A DNA stretch of 64,000 nucleotides from NCBI RefSeq assembly GCF_003003285.1, contig NZ_PVTP01000005.1:238496-302495 (forward strand), read 5' to 3'. This document shows positions 54,661 through 63,983 of the stretch, in pieces. A program made the position numbers and the translations under genes. The stretch's first letter is position 1; every line of letters begins with the position of its first letter. The notes beneath the pieces were generated by a model, which had not been told where the DNA came from, ran no database searches, and was given only the letters and a program-made list of their open reading frames with translations. The DNA comes from Yoonia maritima (GTDB taxonomy: Bacteria > Pseudomonadota > Alphaproteobacteria > Rhodobacterales > Rhodobacteraceae).

Positions 54661-55550
54661 GGCACTTCTGTTCCTAGGCCTGCTTCGTAAAGATAGAACC
54701 AGTCTTCGCGCGAAATTGTAACAGTTAGTGCATCCGACAGCCTACCAATCCGATCAAGATTATTGGTGCCAAGAACCGGCAGGATTTTTGACGGGTGGCG
54801 CAGTAGAAATGCGACAGCAACGGCGGCGCGGTCTACGCCTTGGTCTTTGGCGATTTCATCCATCCGGTCGGTCAGCGCGTTTTGCCCTGTCATGAGGTCG
54901 CCGCCACCAAGCGGGGACCATGCCATGATCGGCTGATCTTGGCGTTGGTGGAACGCAATGTCGCCGTTTGTGAAAGCGTCAATCGCCGACGCAGAGATTT
55001 CGATCTGGTTGGTGACCAGCTGGTTTTTCATGGCTGATTGCAGCAGTTCCCAATCCCACGGCCGAAAGTTTGACACGCCAACAGCGCGGACTTTGCCGGA
55101 TGTGACCATCTCATCCAGCGCAGCACCTGTTTCATTGTGGTCCATTAGCGGATCGGGACGGTGGATCAGCAACAGATCGATCTGTTCAATCCCCATCGCC
55201 GTCAGCGAAAGATCAACGGAAGACGTGATATGCGCGCGTGTGGTGTCGTAATATTTGCATTTGGCATCCGCATAGCGGCCCATCGGGGCCACGATATCGC
55301 ATTTGGTTACGATCTCCATCTGCAGGCGCAGGGCAGGGTTTGCCTTTAGGGCCGTGCCAAGGATGTCTTCGGCGACATAGCCGCCATAAATGTCGGCCTG
55401 ATCGAACGTCGTGATCCCTTGGGAGAGGCAGCTTTGAATCTTAGCCTCGACATGGGCGGCAGAGGTGTTTGAATCGTCCCCGATCCGCCACATGCCATAG
55501 ACAAGTTGGCTAAAGGATAGGTCAGGGGTGATTTCTATGCGGGGCATCAT
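54657..55550 (-). CDS. Aldo-keto reductase, candidate SmoB (6-oxo-glucose reductase)
   Basis: A 297-residue aldo-keto reductase of the YdhF-like group: catalytic Asp and Tyr in 'TFDQADIYGGY', Lys in 'IVTKCDI', His in 'LLLIHRPDPLM' and 'VGVSNFRPWDWELL'. In the sulfo-SMO pathway SmoB reduces 6-oxo-glucose, made when the sulfonate is removed, to glucose. Tight coupling to the monooxygenase gene (TAATG) and flavin reductase supports the same role here. Confidence 0.83.
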   Translation of the reverse strand: MMPRIEITPDLSFSQLVYGMWRIGDDSNTSAAHVEAKIQSCLSQGITTFDQADIYGGYVAEDILGTALKANPALRLQMEIVTKCDIVAPMGRYADAKCKYYDTTRAHITSSVDLSLTAMGIEQIDLLLIHRPDPLMDHNETGAALDEMVTSGKVRAVGVSNFRPWDWELLQSAMKNQLVTNQIEISASAIDAFTNGDIAFHQRQDQPIMAWSPLGGGDLMTGQNALTDRMDEIAKDQGVDRAAVAVAFLLRHPSKILPVLGTNNLDRIGRLSDALTVTISREDWFYLYEAGLGTEVP

Positions 55551-56704
55551 TAGCGGCGGACTCCGTTTCCGAGTGGGGTTGCAGGAACACCGGCAGGGAC
55601 GCGCCCGTATTCATGCGGTAATGAACATGTTTTCATCAGTGGTAGCACGCGCTTTCCGAAATGTTCAGCCTCATCAATGTGCGGATAACCCGATAGGATA
55701 AACGCACGGATGCCCATCTTTTGATATGTCTCTAGTTTTGACATAACTTGATCCGTCGACCCGACAAGGGCAGCGCCGCAACCAGACCGGGCCCGGCCAA
55801 CGCCCGTCCATAGATTCGGTTCGATATAACCGTGATCATCCGCGATTTCGCGGTTCTTGGCCTGATGGCTAACGCCAAGCGATTTTGCGTCTTGCGCCCG
55901 ATTGCGGATCGCGTCGCCTTGGTCATCGTCCAGCTTTGATACGATGTAATCAGCGTATTCACGCGCCTCGGCTTCGGTGTCGCGGACGATTACGTGCACG
56001 CGTAGGCCATAGTCCAGCGTGCGCTCGTATTTTTCGGCAACCGCGTTGACCGCCTTCATCCTACCTTGCAGTTCTTCGACCTTTTCGGGCCACATCAGGT
56101 AAACGTCACAATGCTGCCCACACAGTTCAAGCGCAGCAGGAGAGTACCCACCGAAATACAAAAGCGGGCCACCTGTTTGATACGGGCGCACAGGGTCGGT
56201 CGTGAGGCCAGAGAAATTGTAAATCTCGCCTTTGTAATTGATTTCGTCCTGCGTCCAGGCCTGTTTCAATATCTCAACGACCTCGCGGGAACGCTGATAG
56301 CGGTAGTTGCTTTCTTCGACCTGACCCGGAAAGTCAGAGCTGATGATGTTCACCGTCAATCGCCCGTTCAGCATGTGATCAAGCGTGGCGATTGTGCGGG
56401 CCAGCATGATCGGCTGCATTTCACCGCAGCGCACTGCGGCCAGCATGTTGATGTCTGTCGTGATCGGCGCACAGCCTGCCACAAAGCTAAGCGTGTCTTG
56501 CCCAACCTGATAAGATGAAGGGCAAAGGATATTCCTGAATCCCTGTTTTTCGGCTGTTTTCACGATGTTGGAACAATGGTCCCATGATGACCGCAAATCC
56601 CCATCGGGCTGACCAAGGAACTGGTAGTCGTCTGAACATAAAGCTGAAAACCATGACACTTCGGCTGCGTCTAGGTCGGCTGATGTCACCGGTACTACGG
56701 TCAT
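55550..56704 (-). CDS. LLM-class flavin-dependent monooxygenase, candidate sulfoquinovose monooxygenase SmoC
   Basis: A 384-residue luciferase-like monooxygenase of the SsuD (alkanesulfonate monooxygenase) family ('RNILCPSSYQVGQDTLSFVAG', 'GRLTVNIISSDFP', 'YRYQRSREVVEILKQAW', read in parts). It would use FMNH2 and oxygen to release sulfite from a sulfonated sugar. The cluster of sugar transporter, flavin reductase, aldo-keto reductase and Gfo/Idh enzyme points to sulfoquinovose rather than an alkanesulfonate. The ATG at 56704 lies 9 bases after GGGGAGG; an ATG three codons earlier abuts that site and is less likely. It is first in the operon. Confidence 0.83.
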   Translation of the reverse strand: MTVVPVTSADLDAAEVSWFSALCSDDYQFLGQPDGDLRSSWDHCSNIVKTAEKQGFRNILCPSSYQVGQDTLSFVAGCAPITTDINMLAAVRCGEMQPIMLARTIATLDHMLNGRLTVNIISSDFPGQVEESNYRYQRSREVVEILKQAWTQDEINYKGEIYNFSGLTTDPVRPYQTGGPLLYFGGYSPAALELCGQHCDVYLMWPEKVEELQGRMKAVNAVAEKYERTLDYGLRVHVIVRDTEAEAREYADYIVSKLDDDQGDAIRNRAQDAKSLGVSHQAKNREIADDHGYIEPNLWTGVGRARSGCGAALVGSTDQVMSKLETYQKMGIRAFILSGYPHIDEAEHFGKRVLPLMKTCSLPHEYGRVPAGVPATPLGNGVRR

Positions 56705-56772
56705 TGTCGTCATCCTCCCCTGGGCGATCTGTTGATAAAATCGCTTGACTTTCCCTATCGCTAACAGTGTCT

Positions 56773-56797
56773 TTGATATGGATCAATGGTGTATCAA
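56773..56797. promoter_or_regulatory. Candidate GntR operator in the divergent promoter region
   Basis: TTGATA (56773-56778) and TATCAA (56792-56797) form an inverted repeat with a 13-base spacer in the region between the divergent monooxygenase and gntR genes. It is a plausible site for the GntR regulator. The spacing is long for this family, so the call is tentative. Confidence 0.35.
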
Positions 56798-56824
56798 TTT
56801 TTTTCGAAGGCAACCCAACCCGCG

Positions 56825-57535
56825 ATGTATGTCAAAAGCGAAACCCCAACTGCATTGCCACTTTATGTGCAGATCAGCGAAGTCCTGATCCGTGAAATTG
56901 CATCGGGTCAATTGCTAGACGGGGCGCGGCTGCCGCCCGAGCGTGACCTTGCCAAACAGCACGGCACGACAGTGCGTACATTGCGCAAGGCATTGGCAAT
57001 ATTAGAAGAAAAAGGCCTGATCGAAAGCATTCAAGGGTCCGGAAATTACGTTCGCAAGACCCCCGATGTCGAAAGCATCTATTCGATGTTTCGGCTAGAG
57101 CTATTGCGCGGTGGCGGCTTGCCAACAGCGCAGGTCTTGGCTGTCGATGAAATGGATAAACCCGATGGCTTGCCGGAATTCGGGCAGTCACCGCGGGCGA
57201 CACGCATCCGCCGCTTGCGATTTTTAAACCGGGATCCGATCGCGGTCGAAGAGATCTGGCTTGATCTACAGGCGGGGCGGATCGTGCCCGAGGATCTGTC
57301 AGATTCACTGTATCGCTATTACAAAATGCGGCTTGGGTTTTGGATCACCCATGCCGAAGATTACGTATCTGTCGGCCAAGTCCCCGATTGGGCCCCAACA
57401 GATTTCGCGCCACAGCCCGGCCAAACCGTCGGGTTCATCGAGCGTATCAGCTATGCAGAACAACATGGTTCAGTCGAGTTCTCACGAACTTGGTTTGACC
57501 CGCAGCGCGCCCGCTATGTGCAGCGCCTGCGTTAG
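56825..57535 (+). CDS. GntR-family transcriptional regulator (HutC/UTRA type)
   Basis: A 236-residue regulator with a winged-helix domain ('PLYVQISEVLIREIASGQL', 'LPPERDLAKQHGTTVRTLRK') and a UTRA ligand-binding domain (about 90-230). It is divergent from the transporter/monooxygenase operon and 9 bases before the Gfo/Idh gene, so it likely represses both until the sulfosugar or a breakdown product binds. The start is uncertain: ATG at 56786 is in frame too, and neither has a strong ribosome-binding site. Confidence 0.82.
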   Translation: MYVKSETPTALPLYVQISEVLIREIASGQLLDGARLPPERDLAKQHGTTVRTLRKALAILEEKGLIESIQGSGNYVRKTPDVESIYSMFRLELLRGGGLPTAQVLAVDEMDKPDGLPEFGQSPRATRIRRLRFLNRDPIAVEEIWLDLQAGRIVPEDLSDSLYRYYKMRLGFWITHAEDYVSVGQVPDWAPTDFAPQPGQTVGFIERISYAEQHGSVEFSRTWFDPQRARYVQRLR

Positions 57536-57544
57536 GGAGGAAAA

Positions 57545-58663
57545 ATGCCAGACATCACGAACTATGGGATCATCGGTTGCGGCATGATGGGCCACGAACA
57601 CATGCGCAATATTGCTTTGCTGGATGGTGCCGCCGTCGCGGGGATTTTTGAGCCCGACGCGGGTATGGCGCAAATCGCTCAATCTATCGCGCCGGACGCC
57701 CTACTGGTTGATAGCATTGATACGCTTTTGGCGATCCCTGATCTGGATTGCATCCTGATTGCCAGCCCCAATTTTCGCCATGTCGAACAGTTGGAAATGC
57801 TAGCAGCAAAACGGCATCTGCCAGTGCTGGTCGAAAAGCCACTGTTCACCGATCTTGATCAGCTGGCGCGGTTGAATGATTTTGCTGAAACATATCCGTC
57901 GCCCGTCTGGGTCGCGATGGAGTACCGCTATATGCCGCCCATCGCCGCATTTTTGGACAGTGTTGATGGGGCGACAGGTGGCATCAAGATGATGACGATC
58001 CGGGAACACCGCTTTCCGTTTCTTGAAAAAGTCGGGGATTGGAACCGGTTTGATCGCTATTCCGGCGGGACGTTCGTTGAAAAATGCTGTCACTTTTTCG
58101 ACCTCATGCGCCTTGCGCTGCAATCCGAACCATTGCGCGTGATGGCGTCGGGTGGCCAAGACGCAAACCATCTGGATGAACGTTATGATGGGCAGAAACC
58201 CGACATCTTGGACAACGGCTATGTCATCGTGGATTTCGCCAATGGCAGCCGCGCGATGCTAGAATTATGCATGTTCGCCGAAGGGGCAGAATACCAAGAA
58301 GAGGTGTCAGCAGTCGGCCCCACCGGCAAGGTCGAAGCCTTTGTTCCCGGTCCGGGGCGGTTCTGGCCAGAACACTTGGGCGAAGCGCCAACCCCACAGC
58401 TGATTGTCAGCCCGCGCCATCCCAAAGGCCCGGTAAAGCAAGATATTCCCGTTGATCCCGCGCTACTAGACGCCGGTGATCACAACGGATCGACCTATTA
58501 CCAACATCAAAAGTTCCTCGAACTCGTACGCGGTGAACGCGACAAAGCCGAAGTCACATTAGATGACGGCAAAATGGCCGTGCTGATGGGCATGGCCGCG
58601 CAGATATCAGTTAAAGAAAAAAGATCCGTTCTGCTCGACGAATTGATTCCGCTCAAACGCTAG
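57545..58663 (+). CDS. Gfo/Idh/MocA-family oxidoreductase, candidate NAD-dependent sulfoquinovosidase
   Basis: A 372-residue protein with an N-terminal Rossmann fold ('YGIIGCGMMGHEHMRN'), 'LVEKPLF' with the conserved Lys, and a C-terminal alpha/beta domain. Members of this superfamily next to sulfoquinovose genes in alphaproteobacteria have been shown to be NAD-dependent sulfoquinovosidases (family GH188), which release sulfoquinovose from its glycosides. No classical GH31 sulfoquinovosidase is in the window, which makes this role likely. GGGAGG lies 5 bases before the ATG. Confidence 0.75.
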   Translation: MPDITNYGIIGCGMMGHEHMRNIALLDGAAVAGIFEPDAGMAQIAQSIAPDALLVDSIDTLLAIPDLDCILIASPNFRHVEQLEMLAAKRHLPVLVEKPLFTDLDQLARLNDFAETYPSPVWVAMEYRYMPPIAAFLDSVDGATGGIKMMTIREHRFPFLEKVGDWNRFDRYSGGTFVEKCCHFFDLMRLALQSEPLRVMASGGQDANHLDERYDGQKPDILDNGYVIVDFANGSRAMLELCMFAEGAEYQEEVSAVGPTGKVEAFVPGPGRFWPEHLGEAPTPQLIVSPRHPKGPVKQDIPVDPALLDAGDHNGSTYYQHQKFLELVRGERDKAEVTLDDGKMAVLMGMAAQISVKEKRSVLLDELIPLKR

Positions 58664-58755
58664 ACGAGAGAACGCCACCAACGACTTTGCCAAAAAGAAC
58701 ACAAACAGCGTAAGTAATTGTAGTAAAATGAAAAAATGAATTTTGCGCGGTCTAT

Positions 58756-59682
58756 TTATTCCCCGCGCGAGTTTGGTTTCGCCAAAAATACATTTCCGAA
58801 TGCGTACAGTACTATTTCGCCGACTGTTGTTATTACACGAAACAGCAACGCCGCGATCAACACATTTTCGTTGGCGGAAGCGCTGTCTAACATGTTGATA
58901 AGTAAAGCTTCTCGAACCCCTATACCGCCGGGTGCGCCAATTGTAACAAAACCAACAAGCCACGACATGATAGCAACAGGAATGGCAAGAACTACAAATG
59001 AACCTGAAACAGCATATAACAGGGCGGAAAATACAAGTCCCTGAAACAACATAAAACCAGTGGCTCGGCTGATGACTATACTGGCGGATTTCCAAGCCCG
59101 TGTATTACACTGGTACCAAATAACAGCTAGTACAACCGTTAAAGCAACCACAATCAAACCAGCAATAGCTGTACGGTCTGCTCTCTCCCAACTACCAACG
59201 CGTCCACTGTCTACGAAAGGTATTGCCAAGCATATGGCGATGATAGCCGCGACAGGTAGACTGATTATCTCGTAAATCGACGCGGTGGCAATTGGTTTGT
59301 GCGATAATCCTGTATTCTTAAGATATGCATGTCGACCGACAAAATGCAAAAAGTTTCCGGGTATATATTTAGCGATCTGAGTGCTGGTGTAGGACAGTAG
59401 AACTGGTCCTTTCGGTAAGGGGTCTTTGATAAGTGCACTCAAGATCGTCAACCAGTTGAACGCAAGAATTAGCAGAGCTGCCGCATAGGCTAGGGCCAAG
59501 ACAGACATCAAGAAAAATTGCGCAATTGTTGGCCGCCAATTTCTTATTTCACCTGACTGCTCATAAAGCTCTCGTATTAAAAAAAAAATTGCGACAAGCG
59601 TGATACCTTGCCCAATTCTACGTATCGCAACTCTCACCTTAGTTACCATTTGTTCCGGCGTTTCCGGCAGCTTTTCCATCAT
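58756..59682 (-). CDS. Membrane protein of the LPG_synthase_TM (UPF0104) type
   Basis: A 308-residue protein with about eight membrane helices. The 'IPGNFLHFVGRHAYLKNTGL' and 'GAPGGIGVREALL' blocks are typical of the flippase-like transmembrane domain PF03706. Its role in this operon is unknown; moving lipid-linked sugars is possible. It overlaps the methyltransferase gene by 44 bases, unless the later ATG at 59649 is used. Base composition is richer in A and T than in the genes before 58.7 kb. Confidence 0.72.
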   Translation of the reverse strand: MMEKLPETPEQMVTKVRVAIRRIGQGITLVAIFFLIRELYEQSGEIRNWRPTIAQFFLMSVLALAYAAALLILAFNWLTILSALIKDPLPKGPVLLSYTSTQIAKYIPGNFLHFVGRHAYLKNTGLSHKPIATASIYEIISLPVAAIIAICLAIPFVDSGRVGSWERADRTAIAGLIVVALTVVLAVIWYQCNTRAWKSASIVISRATGFMLFQGLVFSALLYAVSGSFVVLAIPVAIMSWLVGFVTIGAPGGIGVREALLINMLDSASANENVLIAALLFRVITTVGEIVLYAFGNVFLAKPNSRGE

Positions 59683-60391
59683 TCAACAGCGTTGTTTCAT
59701 CTGGGTAAGGTAGCGAAGGAGTAAGGCCCGGGAAAGCACACGCTACAAGGCCACTGACATTGATCGCAGTTTGGTAGCGGCTACGCTTTGAATTATCAAA
59801 AACAATTATTCCCCCGTCTGCGAGTGAGGTTTTTGCAATATGTAAGCATGCTGCACGGGCACGCCCATCAATCACAATAACATCGTATCTATCTCCAGTC
59901 TTTCTGATCGCATTGACATACTTTTCGAAACTCTGACCGATGTAACCCTCTTTTTTAGAATGAAAGAGCCTGTTCAGCGACAGGGCATTATCGGCAGGTA
60001 TGTGGACCAAACTTATACTAGGATTCCCACAAATCCTGCTCTGCATCATATCAAACCAGTTTTTGTCATGTTCAATACTTACCACTGATCCCGATCGTCG
60101 CGCCAACCAAACAGTACTTGCGCCGCTTCCGAATTCGAAAACTTTTGCCGAGGGGCGTTCCAGCAGAAATGCATCAACTTGATCTATTGCTCTGTAGGTC
60201 CACCATGGAACGCCCAAAGCAATCATCTGATCCACATCATAGATTGCAAAAAGTGAACGCAACCAGTGAAATGCGCGACGATCCAGACGTGCCTCCAGCC
60301 ATCCCAGCACCCCAATTTTGTCAATACCGGCACCAAACACATGTATGAATGTCACGTAAAGGCGCTTCATTATTAATTTTAGTTTCGGCAT
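59639..60391 (-). CDS. Class I SAM-dependent methyltransferase-like protein
   Basis: A 250-residue protein with 'KVFEFGSGASTVWLARRSG' (SAM-binding loop), 'VVSIEHDKNWF', 'YDVIVIDGRARAAC' and 'GGIIVFDNSKRSRY'. It resembles predicted methyltransferases found in polysaccharide gene clusters. Substrate unknown. It starts 1 base after the stop of the preceding membrane-protein gene and overlaps the next gene. Confidence 0.7.
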   Translation of the reverse strand: MPKLKLIMKRLYVTFIHVFGAGIDKIGVLGWLEARLDRRAFHWLRSLFAIYDVDQMIALGVPWWTYRAIDQVDAFLLERPSAKVFEFGSGASTVWLARRSGSVVSIEHDKNWFDMMQSRICGNPSISLVHIPADNALSLNRLFHSKKEGYIGQSFEKYVNAIRKTGDRYDVIVIDGRARAACLHIAKTSLADGGIIVFDNSKRSRYQTAINVSGLVACAFPGLTPSLPYPDETTLLNDGKAAGNAGTNGN

Positions 60392-60392
60392 T

Positions 60393-61925
60393 TTACCCTT
60401 CCGAACTCACCTCGTAGATCCTTCCGGGATCGATACAAAGCTTAATCCCGTTGGCTCTGGAAAACCCTTTTTCTTGTACTTCCGTCATGCACCTGTTGGC
60501 ATCCCAAGCCTCATGAAATGTACCAGGGGCCATCTCAAAGACATACGTATACCATAAAGCAGCCAACCCCGAAAAAATCGCGCCCGTGACGAGAAGCACG
60601 ACACTCAGTTTCAAGACAAAACTATTCGTTAAACTCTGAGGCCCATATTCTTTTATCAGTCCGGGAAAGGTGAGCAGGCACAAAACAACCACCAGCGGCC
60701 ACAATTCAAAATGATATCGTAGGGTTATCGTTGGATAGCTAAGCAGCATTCCGGCCGCAACTCCGGCAGTCACAACAGCCGGCAGCGCCCTCTCCAGCGC
60801 AACAAACCGTGGCCTCCCATAGCACAGCCCGACAACCATTAGCACAATCCATGCTGGCCACAAATACATCAGGCCAATCTTAGGTACTTCTATGCGCCCA
60901 AAGCCTGAAATACTTTCGGTCAGTTTACGATGTATTGTACCGACATGGTTAGCATAAACGGGGTGATCAAAAACATAGACTCCTAAATTAGGGATCATCC
61001 GCCATGGGTGGAACCGTTCATGCTCTACAAAAGCCATCTTACGTCGGTAATCATCATAATCGCTTTCGAAGAATGCCACACCATACTGAGTGCCCCCACC
61101 ACTATCCGGTGTTTCGAAGTGCCCATGCGTCTCCGTCATTGAGCCGAAACGCATCGCATTAAGTTGTAAGAACGACCCACCCAAAGCCGCTAACAAAATG
61201 AGGCTGCTTAGCACTGAGATAGGTGACCGATCCGATCTGCGAAACAATGATAGACACATTAAGGTAGCAATACCTGCATACAGTCCTACTGCCATGTGGG
61301 GACGGGAATGTATCAATAAGCCTGCAAGTAGGGCAGCTGGTATCAAGACATACTTCATGGGCATACCAAACAGCGCAAAACGCAGCATGAGGTAGATCGC
61401 TAGAGCCATAGCGGCATAAGCAATGCTTATCGGCTCATGATAAAGAGCCAAATTCGTACTCAACAACAAGCCTGGGCTACAAATCCAAATGCCGATCCCA
61501 ATCATCATTCCCCAGAAAACTGACATACGGCCCGCAATAGGGCCTACAAATTTGTGCATTACCTGAACGACCGACAAATGATAGATTGCTGTTCCAACCA
61601 CGGACCACAGCCAAATTGAAAACGCCGCTGTTGGGAACTGGTTCAGAGTTACAAACGGGTAAAGCACAGCGCGCGTCAAAAGCGGCGCAATCCCATGATA
61701 CAGTAGCCCGACACCGTCCGCAAAATAATGTCCCTCATAGCGAAGCATACGCACGGGTAGGTCGAAGCGCCCTTCGAGCAGTCTATAAAAATACGCGTTG
61801 TAAATATCCGTCCCAAAATACGGGTAATCAGGCGGAAAGATTACACCGAACGCAAGTAAAGCATATAAAGTTGCGCCAGCAATAGCACAGAGGCACGCAC
61901 ATAACGTAGAGAAATCTTTGTTCAA
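60393..61925 (-). CDS. Polytopic membrane protein of unknown function, GT-C-like by layout
   Basis: A 510-residue protein with about ten to eleven hydrophobic segments and a short C-terminal soluble tail. An early acidic loop ('PYFGTDIYNAYF', about residues 35-46) after the first helix and the long lumenal-type loop around 255-310 resemble the layout of GT-C glycosyltransferases that use lipid-linked sugars. No family is recognised with confidence. Its start overlaps the glycosyltransferase stop by 4 bases. Confidence 0.6.
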   Translation of the reverse strand: MNKDFSTLCACLCAIAGATLYALLAFGVIFPPDYPYFGTDIYNAYFYRLLEGRFDLPVRMLRYEGHYFADGVGLLYHGIAPLLTRAVLYPFVTLNQFPTAAFSIWLWSVVGTAIYHLSVVQVMHKFVGPIAGRMSVFWGMMIGIGIWICSPGLLLSTNLALYHEPISIAYAAMALAIYLMLRFALFGMPMKYVLIPAALLAGLLIHSRPHMAVGLYAGIATLMCLSLFRRSDRSPISVLSSLILLAALGGSFLQLNAMRFGSMTETHGHFETPDSGGGTQYGVAFFESDYDDYRRKMAFVEHERFHPWRMIPNLGVYVFDHPVYANHVGTIHRKLTESISGFGRIEVPKIGLMYLWPAWIVLMVVGLCYGRPRFVALERALPAVVTAGVAAGMLLSYPTITLRYHFELWPLVVVLCLLTFPGLIKEYGPQSLTNSFVLKLSVVLLVTGAIFSGLAALWYTYVFEMAPGTFHEAWDANRCMTEVQEKGFSRANGIKLCIDPGRIYEVSSEG

Positions 61926-62929
61926 GATTTTGATTTCCCATCATTTTTTGCACCAGGCACATCTGACTTCAAATTTTCATTAGAGACGGTTGTTGCCATT
62001 TCTATCTCGCGTACGCGCTTTAAAACCTGCTCCAAAAGACGGCGATTTGTGGCAATTGTATCGCTCAAAAGAGCGAGAATGATTGTAATGTAACCTGCTG
62101 ACAAAAAGACACCTCCCAAGATCAGAGATTGTATTTTCCCGTCTCCATCCCCCATCACGAAAAAGTATAAAAACCGCAATATCGGCAACAAACCTAGTAA
62201 TATCATAATCCCGCCAAGGGACAGAAATGCATTAAGCGGACGATACATCACATAGCTACGAAGGATTGTTGCGGCCTGCTTGGATACGAAAGAGCGCATA
62301 GATTTGAATAAGCGGGACGGTCGCTCTGTTGTGTTCGTTTTCACCACCACGGAAGCAATGGTCAATCCATCCTGCCCAGCATGAATCAATGTTTCAGTTG
62401 TATAGCTGAAGCGGGTCATCACATTGATGCCTAGGGCCGCCTCACGTGAGTAAGCCCTGAAACCAGACACAGCGTCAGATATATTGACCTGTGCAAGGCT
62501 ACTAACAACCGAGCTTCCAGCCTTTTGAAGGACCCGTTTAACAAGGGAAAATTCTGTGTTTTGATTTGGCTGGCGATCGCCGAGTACAATATCCGCATGT
62601 CCGTCAACAATTGGCTTTACGAGTTCAATTATACAACTGCTATCATATTGATTGTCACCATCCGTATTGACAATAATATCAGCCCCCTGCCGCAACGCAT
62701 TTTCAATTCCGACCTGAAAGCTGTAGGCAAGACCACGATTCGACTTATTCCGTATAATATGCGTAACACCCATACTTTGGGCGATTTCCACCGTTTTATC
62801 GGTCGACCCATCATCAATGATTTGGGTCTCAATCACAGAAATTCCAGGAATACGTTCAGGTATACCACTGATAACCTGTGGTAGATTCCTCTCTTCGTTG
62901 AGGCAAGGGACTTGAATAATTAGCTTCAT
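61922..62929 (-). CDS. Family 2 glycosyltransferase, polyprenyl-phosphate sugar transferase type
   Basis: A 335-residue protein: a GT-A domain ('LIIQVPCLNEERNLPQVI', 'IIDDGSTDKTVEIA', 'DIIVNTDGDNQYD') and two C-terminal membrane helices (about 225-290). This is the dolichol-phosphate-mannose-synthase layout, which loads a sugar on a lipid carrier for the next membrane protein. The ATG at 62929 was chosen because it begins at the domain; 12 upstream codons are not conserved. It is the first gene of the four-gene operon. Confidence 0.8.
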   Translation of the reverse strand: MKLIIQVPCLNEERNLPQVISGIPERIPGISVIETQIIDDGSTDKTVEIAQSMGVTHIIRNKSNRGLAYSFQVGIENALRQGADIIVNTDGDNQYDSSCIIELVKPIVDGHADIVLGDRQPNQNTEFSLVKRVLQKAGSSVVSSLAQVNISDAVSGFRAYSREAALGINVMTRFSYTTETLIHAGQDGLTIASVVVKTNTTERPSRLFKSMRSFVSKQAATILRSYVMYRPLNAFLSLGGIMILLGLLPILRFLYFFVMGDGDGKIQSLILGGVFLSAGYITIILALLSDTIATNRRLLEQVLKRVREIEMATTVSNENLKSDVPGAKNDGKSKS

Positions 62930-63079
62930 CAACGCTTCCTTTGGGACGCTTGCGGCAGATCCCAAGCAAGATTTATTAAGACGGAAGCTGCAATATTACG
63001 TCTGCCGTATCAAGCTGTTTTGTGTTTCAAGGTGTATCACAGAAATATTTAGATCAACGCCTTATGAAAGCGCCGCAGG

Positions 63080-63502
63080 TACTCGCGGCGCGTCATTGGC
63101 TGGGCGACACAATCACGGCAACCGACTGACCTTGTTCTGCAGGCGTTATTGATGGCCGTTTGGCGGCGCAAGCCACAGCAAAACGTCTTGATCCATACTG
63201 ACCAGGGCTCGCAATACACCAGCCGCGATTGGGCTGCATTCCTCCGCGCCCACAACCTTGAACACTCAATGAGTAGGCGTGGAAATTGTCATGATAATGC
63301 GGTCGCGGAGAGCTTCTTCAACTTGCTCAAACGCGAACGCATCCGCCGTCGAACATACAAGACACGAGAGCAAGCAAGACAGGACATCTTCGATTACGTC
63401 GAAATGTTCTATAACCCAAAACGCAAACATGTCAGAAACGGTATGCTGTCGCCCGTCAATTTCGAAAACAGACAGCGCAACCTGAACCAAGAAGGTGTCT
63501 AG
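63080..63502 (+). pseudogene. Remnant of an IS3-family transposase (OrfB, C-terminal part)
   Basis: From about 63083 the frame reads 'SRRVIGWATQSRQPTDLVLQ', then 'IHTDQGSQYTSRDWAAFLRA' and 'NCHDNAVAESFFNLLKRERI', the C-terminal half of the IS3 integrase core with the second Asp and the final Glu. The first 150 or so residues and OrfA are missing, and no terminal inverted repeats were seen. The element is dead. It borders the AT-richer glycosyltransferase operon, consistent with past rearrangement. Confidence 0.8.
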
Positions 63503-63563
63503 GAAACTAGGGGCTATTCAATCCTTTGCAACGCTTACTATCGAACGCGAGTCTCACAAATCT

Positions 63564-63588
63564 CTTTAATGCGCTTTAATGCGCTTTT
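63564..63588 (+). repeat. Short tandem repeat, 10-base unit
   Basis: CTTTAATGCG occurs twice in tandem followed by CTTTT. It is too short to suggest a function and may be a replication-slippage product. Confidence 0.5.
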
Positions 63589-63860
63589 TCAACGCGGCCG
63601 GATCGGTGCGACGGGATTTGTAATGATAGCTTGAGCAATCAACTCTAACTCAAAGTGATCCAGTTTTCAGGGGGCAAAGCAACATGGGGTGCGTTTGGTG
63701 GCTGTATTTTGGATTTGGTTCTGTCCTGGGCCGCATTGAACGGTTTCACGCACCGTTGTCCCAATCGACGTATGGCTTGCGCGTTGCGCCTGTGCCACAG
63801 TGCTCACTTCGCATTGTTTGCTTCCGAAGTGCTTCCAGCGTTGTTTTGGAAACGCGAACA

Positions 63861-63876
63861 ACCACCCGAAGGTGGC
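63861..63876 (-). terminator. Possible terminator of the tRNA/rRNA transcript
   Basis: On the minus strand GCCACC TTCG GGTGGT folds into a 6-bp stem with a UUCG tetraloop, 31 bases after the tRNA 3' end. The following T-run is weak. Confidence 0.45.
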
Positions 63877-63906
63877 GCGTAACGTGTTATAATCATTAGT
63901 AAGATT

Positions 63907-63983
<77 letters not shown>

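Larger units (their letters stand above)
63503..63906. other. Intergenic region between the IS remnant and tRNA-fMet
   Basis: No convincing gene. Short open frames at 63655-63899 have no recognisable features. It holds a 10-base tandem repeat (63564-63588) and, at 63861-63876, a 6-bp hairpin whose minus-strand loop is TTCG, a form common in terminators after stable-RNA genes. Confidence 0.5.

Noticed and set aside
63655..63899. Short overlapping open frames before tRNA-fMet
   Set aside because: No ribosome-binding site, no conserved motif, and the frames overlap a likely stable-RNA terminator.
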